Assembly: GCA_002796995.1 (NCBI GenBank)
Contig: PEKW01000002.1
Location: 317,988 to 381,987 of the forward strand
Direction: 5' to 3'
Source of the DNA: Rhizobium sp.
GTDB taxonomy: Bacteria > Pseudomonadota > Alphaproteobacteria > Rhizobiales > Rhizobiaceae
DNA: 64,000 bases
In this document: one piece after another, positions 60,563 to 64,000 of the stretch
How positions within the stretch are numbered: the stretch's first letter is position 1
Layout of the letters: every line of letters starts with the position of its first letter
The notes under the pieces: generated by a model
What the model was told of the DNA's origin: nothing
Database searches by the model: none
What the model saw: the letters and a program-made list of their open reading frames with translations, nothing else
Translations under genes and position numbers: made by a program

Positions 60563-61794
60563 TGCCGTTCTTCCGGTATGGCGTAGACGACCGCACCGGT
60601 GCCGCACCAGCTGTGCAGCCGGAACAGGAAACGGTAGCCGTCGAGATTGTCCATCAGCCAGGCGGGCGTGGCCTGGATCCCGTCGGCATCATGATAGATG
60701 GTTGCGACGATGATGGGGCGATATTTGCGCAGGGTCGCGATACCGCCCTTGAGGGCGGCGAGTTCACCGCCTTCGAGATGCAGCTTGACGAAGCTCGGGG
60801 CGGTACCGAGTGCGTCGAGCGTCTGTGTTAGGCGTTCGTCCGTTCCGGTCGGCGAGATCTGCGAGGCATAGCCGAGGCCGTGGTGAAAGCGGACTGTGCG
60901 GCGCTCGCTGTCGAGCAGTGCATCGCTGACGGTGATGCGGCTTCGCTGGTCCGATGGAAGCCCACCGAGGGTTTGCTCGAGCACGGCCCGGCTCTCATCA
61001 TCGGCCTCGACGGCGAGGATGGAGGCAAACTGCCCGTCCGTTTCCGCGATGAAACGCGCCGTGACACTGCCGTGATGGGCGCCCGCATCAAGGAAACGTT
61101 CGTTCGGTCTGAGCACACCGAGGATCTGCGGAATGAAGAAGCGGTCGTCAATGGTCACCGGCGCGCCGTCGAAGCTCCATTCCAGCCGAAGGCGGCGCCA
61201 GGCGATGAACTGCAGATGGTGCGCGCGCGACAGGTCGTCGTCCCAGGCCGAGAGAACTGCGCCGATGGCCGCGACGTCATCGTCGGAGAAGGGTTCGGCG
61301 AACCAGCCGTTCGACAGCGGGTGGCGGTCGCGGAAGGATTCTGCGATGTCGTAGAAGGGCACGATGTCGCGCCAGCCTGCAGCCGCAAGGGCGGCCTGGA
61401 GCGGGACATAGGGGCTGGTGACGATGCTGACTGCGAGCATGGCCCGCGCCTTCGTCTCGGCATCGACTGCGTCGGGATGGACGAGCCGGGTGCCGGTCCA
61501 TTCGCCGCCGGCCGCCAGGGCCTCGGCATTGCGGTCGACGACCAGGTCGAAATCCTCGCCCACGGTGCGCAGATGGTCGCGCGCCAGCCGCCCAAGATTG
61601 CCGGCGCCGTAGAGCGCCAGCGGCTGGCGTGGGGCAACCGGGCCCGGCGTGCAGGTCTCGTCGGCGATGGCACGGAGAAGGGCAAGCGACGCAGACCGGT
61701 CCGGCAGGGCGCCGAAGGCGCGCGCAACCATCGCCGGTCGTTCCGGCGATGCCGCGACCGGCACCTGTGCCCCTGTCTGCTTGGCTTCGATCAT
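60559..61794 (-). CDS. FkbM family methyltransferase, second copy with N-terminal module
   Basis: A 411-residue protein of the same layout as its neighbour: ALYGAGNLGRLARDHL and LVVDRNAEA in the N-terminal module, then FLDAGAHHGSVTARFIAE, LAVEADDESRAV and SFVKLHLEGGELAALKGG in the FkbM domain. It is first in the minus-strand run of three methyltransferase genes. The ATG at 61794 is preferred over a TTG at 61806. The two FkbM genes are paralogues but clearly diverged, so they likely modify different positions. It diverges from the reductase gene 116 bases away. Confidence 0.87.
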   Translation of the reverse strand: MIEAKQTGAQVPVAASPERPAMVARAFGALPDRSASLALLRAIADETCTPGPVAPRQPLALYGAGNLGRLARDHLRTVGEDFDLVVDRNAEALAAGGEWTGTRLVHPDAVDAETKARAMLAVSIVTSPYVPLQAALAAAGWRDIVPFYDIAESFRDRHPLSNGWFAEPFSDDDVAAIGAVLSAWDDDLSRAHHLQFIAWRRLRLEWSFDGAPVTIDDRFFIPQILGVLRPNERFLDAGAHHGSVTARFIAETDGQFASILAVEADDESRAVLEQTLGGLPSDQRSRITVSDALLDSERRTVRFHHGLGYASQISPTGTDERLTQTLDALGTAPSFVKLHLEGGELAALKGGIATLRKYRPIIVATIYHDADGIQATPAWLMDNLDGYRFLFRLHSWCGTGAVVYAIPEERQ

Positions 61795-61910
61795 TTCCGT
61801 CCGCAATTCGCCCGGCTCGTCTAAACTGTCTTCCCGGATGATTCGAACAACCTGCCGGTCCGCCTGCCATTGGTGCCATCTATCAGGCGTGACCTTTCCC
61901 GGAGCTTGTC

Positions 61911-62807
61911 ATGACAAGGATCGTGTTGACCGGTGCCACCGGTTTCGTCGGCCGCCAGATCCATCGCCGGCTCGCCGAAGTGGGCCACGATGTCGTTCCG
62001 GTGCTGCGCCCCGGCAGTGCGGCACGGCTGCTGGAGGGCGCAAGAGCCGAGCACGCCATCCTGACGGCGGATATCTTTGCCGAGACGACCGACTGGTGGG
62101 CGGAACGGCTGGAGGGTGTCGATGCGATCATCCATGCCGCCTGGTATGTCGAGCCGGGCAAATATCTCGACTCGCCCCTCAATCTCGATTGTGTCACGGG
62201 AACGCTGGCGCTCGCCCGGGGCGCCACGGAGGCCGGAATCCGCCATTTCATCGGCGTCGGCACCTGCATGGAATACCGCCTGCCGTCGGAGCGGCTGACG
62301 ATCGACGCGCCGCTCGAGCCTGCGACACTCTATGCGGCGTGTAAACTTTCCGTTTACCATATGCTGACAGAGTACTTCGCGAAGATGGACGCGACCTTCT
62401 CCTGGTGTAGGCTCTTCTACCTGCACGGTGAGGGGGAATATGCCGCCCGTCTCGTGCCTTATATCCGCGAACGGCTTGGTCGCGGCGAAGTCGCAAGACT
62501 TTCCGCGGGAACGCAGCTTCGGGACTTTCTCGACGTGCGGCAGGCTGGGGCGATGATCGCCGATGTGGTTGAGACAGGTCAGCTTGGCGCAATCAACATT
62601 TGTTCTGGTATCCCGACGACGATACGCCAATTGGCGGAACGGATCGCCGACGAATACGGCAGGCGCGACCTGCTGGAGTTCGGAACGGCGGCGATCCATC
62701 CCTCCGATCCGGCGGCTGTTGTCGGCCTATGCAATGCGATCACTCCTACCCGAATGCCGGAGACGCTGAATGAAAGCCCAATTGAAGCCGCGGATCAATC
62801 TCGATGA
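61911..62807 (+). CDS. NAD(P)-dependent epimerase/reductase (extended SDR)
   Basis: A 298-residue nucleotide-sugar SDR. It has IVLTGATGFVGRQIHRRLAE at the N-terminus, AIIHAAWYVEPGKYLDSPL, the serine region HFIGVGTCMEYR, and YAACKLSVYHM carrying the YxxxK-like pair in the form YAACK. It resembles 4-ketohexose reductases such as RfbJ/Tyv-like enzymes and would be a fitting last step of the CDP-deoxyhexose pathway. It lies 4.8 kb from the C-methyltransferase, separated by the glycosyltransferase and methyltransferase genes. Whether it is a reductase or an epimerase is not settled. Confidence 0.84.
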   Translation: MTRIVLTGATGFVGRQIHRRLAEVGHDVVPVLRPGSAARLLEGARAEHAILTADIFAETTDWWAERLEGVDAIIHAAWYVEPGKYLDSPLNLDCVTGTLALARGATEAGIRHFIGVGTCMEYRLPSERLTIDAPLEPATLYAACKLSVYHMLTEYFAKMDATFSWCRLFYLHGEGEYAARLVPYIRERLGRGEVARLSAGTQLRDFLDVRQAGAMIADVVETGQLGAINICSGIPTTIRQLAERIADEYGRRDLLEFGTAAIHPSDPAAVVGLCNAITPTRMPETLNESPIEAADQSR

Positions 62808-63849
62808 CCGGACCCCGCTCGAGACCGTCATCCCGCTCGAGACGCCCTTCATCGTCTTTGTCGATCCGGCGAGTTCCTGCAATTTCAAGTGCACCTTCTG
62901 CCCGACCGGCCATCGCCAGCTGATCGCCGACACCGGCCGTTATCAGGGCGCGATGAAGTATGACGTCTTCACCAAGGCGATCGACGATCTCGGCGCCTTC
63001 GGCAAGCCGATCAAGGTGCTTCGCATGTACAAGGACGGCGAGCCCTTCCTCAACAAGCGCCTCGCCGACATGATCGCCTATGCCAAGAAGAGCGGTTATG
63101 TCGACTATATCGACACCACCACCAACGGCACCTTCCTGACCCCGGAGCGGCTGGGACCGGTGATCGAGGCCGGCCTCGACAAGATCAATATCTCCGTCGA
63201 CGGCATGACCCGCGAAACCTACCAGGAGTTCACCGGCTTCGACTTCGACTTCGATAAGTTCGTCGAGGGTGTGAAGTGGTTGGACGCCAACAAGGGCGAC
63301 ATGGAAGTGTCGATCAAGATCCCCGGCGAACTCATCACCGAGGCGCAGCGCCAGGAATTCTTTGATACCTTCGGCGACTATTGCGACCGCATCTTCATCG
63401 AGAATTTTGCCCCCTGCTGGCCGGAATTCGACGTCGAGGAACGTTCGGGCATCAAGATCGGCGAGGTCGGCATCTATCAGCAGGCACTCAAGCCGACCGA
63501 TACCTGTCCCTATATTTTCTACGCCATGAGCGTGAACGCCGACGGTCTCGTCTCGTCCTGCTTCCTCGACTGGGGCCGCAAGCTCATCATCGGCGACGTG
63601 CGCACCACGCCGCTGAGCGAGATTTGGACCTCCGACGCGATGAACGCGCTGCGCCTGCAGCACCTCGAAGGGCGTCGTTGCGAGAACAAGGTCTGCGGCA
63701 GCTGTGGCCAGCTCACGCACTGCCTGCCGGACAACATCGACGACCATCGCGAAATGCTGCTCGAGCGCTTCCGCGAGAAGGTGACGATCAACCCGGCCGT
63801 CAAGGCGCCGGGCGGTCTCAAGCCGATGGCCCCCATCGCCGCCGAATGA
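62770..63849 (+). CDS. Radical SAM/SPASM domain protein
   Basis: A 359-residue radical SAM enzyme. The cluster motif is CNFKCTFC (C-x3-C-x2-C) near residue 38, preceded by FIVFVDPASS. The C-terminal part has CPYIFYAMSVNADGLVSSC and CENKVCGSCGQLTHC, a SPASM-like auxiliary iron-sulfur region. It would use a 5'-deoxyadenosyl radical on an unknown substrate. The ATG at 62770 with GGAG ten bases upstream starts 38 bases inside the SDR gene. The next gene overlaps by four bases, so it is embedded in the glycan operon. A sugar or lipid-carrier substrate is inferred from location only. Confidence 0.88.
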   Translation: MKAQLKPRINLDDRTPLETVIPLETPFIVFVDPASSCNFKCTFCPTGHRQLIADTGRYQGAMKYDVFTKAIDDLGAFGKPIKVLRMYKDGEPFLNKRLADMIAYAKKSGYVDYIDTTTNGTFLTPERLGPVIEAGLDKINISVDGMTRETYQEFTGFDFDFDKFVEGVKWLDANKGDMEVSIKIPGELITEAQRQEFFDTFGDYCDRIFIENFAPCWPEFDVEERSGIKIGEVGIYQQALKPTDTCPYIFYAMSVNADGLVSSCFLDWGRKLIIGDVRTTPLSEIWTSDAMNALRLQHLEGRRCENKVCGSCGQLTHCLPDNIDDHREMLLERFREKVTINPAVKAPGGLKPMAPIAAE

Positions 63850-64000
63850 AAATCCTGCACATCACGCCGCATCTCGGCGGCGGTGTCGGCAAGGCCCATG
63901 CGGCCATCCAGGGCGCGACCGACCCGGCGGTCGGGCGCGCCTACTATCTTCTCGAAGAACCCCGCGACCGCCGCTATGCCGATCTCGTCGAGCAGGCGGG
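63846..64000 (+). CDS. Glycosyltransferase, 3'-truncated by window end
   Basis: Only the first 51 codons are inside the window. They read MKILHITPHLGGGVGKAHAA, the typical GT-B (GT4-type) opening with a Gly-rich acceptor loop. The start overlaps the radical SAM stop in an ATGA, so the two are translationally coupled. It suggests that the glycan cluster continues beyond 64000. The family assignment rests on a short stretch. Confidence 0.6.
   Translation, partial: MKILHITPHLGGGVGKAHAAIQGATDPAVGRAYYLLEEPRDRRYADLVEQA

Overview
The window is a 64-kb stretch of high-GC chromosome from an alphaproteobacterium, most probably a member of the Rhizobiaceae (Rhizobium, Ensifer or Shinella type). The evidence is the long Dcd, a PodJ-type polarity protein placed divergently from a fadE/thiolase/fadJ operon, a DUF6460 protein, a ligase-associated helicase with its PdeM partner, and several copies of the intergenic palindromes common in rhizobial genomes. 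No plasmid, phage or transposase gene is visible. The genus is an inference, because no rRNA lies in the window.

Region 1 (1-24.4 kb) is mixed housekeeping. It holds the 3' part of dcd, tRNA-Gly(CCC), an MFS transporter, a membrane glycosyltransferase with an N-terminal MshEN-like domain, a solute-binding protein, a TerB/nuclease-like/S24-regulator group, an orphan LuxR response regulator, DUF952-pyrD, a MATE exporter, a CAP lipoprotein, a TPR-methyltransferase, two tandem YitT proteins, an Rrf2 regulator with an AhpD-like gene, the DEXH helicase with PdeM, an alpha/beta hydrolase with a divergent TetR, an RibD/DHFR-like gene with a divergent HxlR, and a TIGR02186-TauE/SafE pair. Between hxlR and the TIGR02186 gene sits a 266-bp MITE-like element inserted at a TA that both convergent stop codons share.

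Region 2 (24.6-36.9 kb) holds podJ, a beta-oxidation operon behind a strong palindrome-containing promoter, and a repeat-rich stretch. In that stretch are a DUF4304 gene, a GNAT gene broken by one extra G in a G7 tract, and a roughly 265-nt plus-strand segment with several GNRA-capped hairpins and a possible pseudoknot. I propose that segment as a structured RNA; a HEARO/omega-RNA relative is one untested idea.

Region 3 (36.9-52.1 kb) carries a periplasmic glycerophosphodiesterase, an MBL-fold lipoprotein, DUF305 with a GH32 fructosidase, a kinase-universal stress protein fusion with a phosphoesterase, an atypical pyruvate kinase, a permuted NlpC/P60-type lipoprotein, a symporter-fused hybrid histidine kinase, mscL and an aminotransferase.

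Region 4 (52.2-64 kb, running off the end) is a surface-glycan cluster. It has galE, a CDP-hexose pathway (rfbF, rfbG, an epimerase-like gene, a three-domain sugar C-methyltransferase and, further on, a reductase), a GT2 glycosyltransferase, a CmcI-like and two FkbM methyltransferases, a radical SAM/SPASM protein and the start of another glycosyltransferase. Together these suggest a CDP-linked C-methyl-branched deoxyhexose put into a heavily methylated polysaccharide, with no 3-dehydrase (RfbH) in view.
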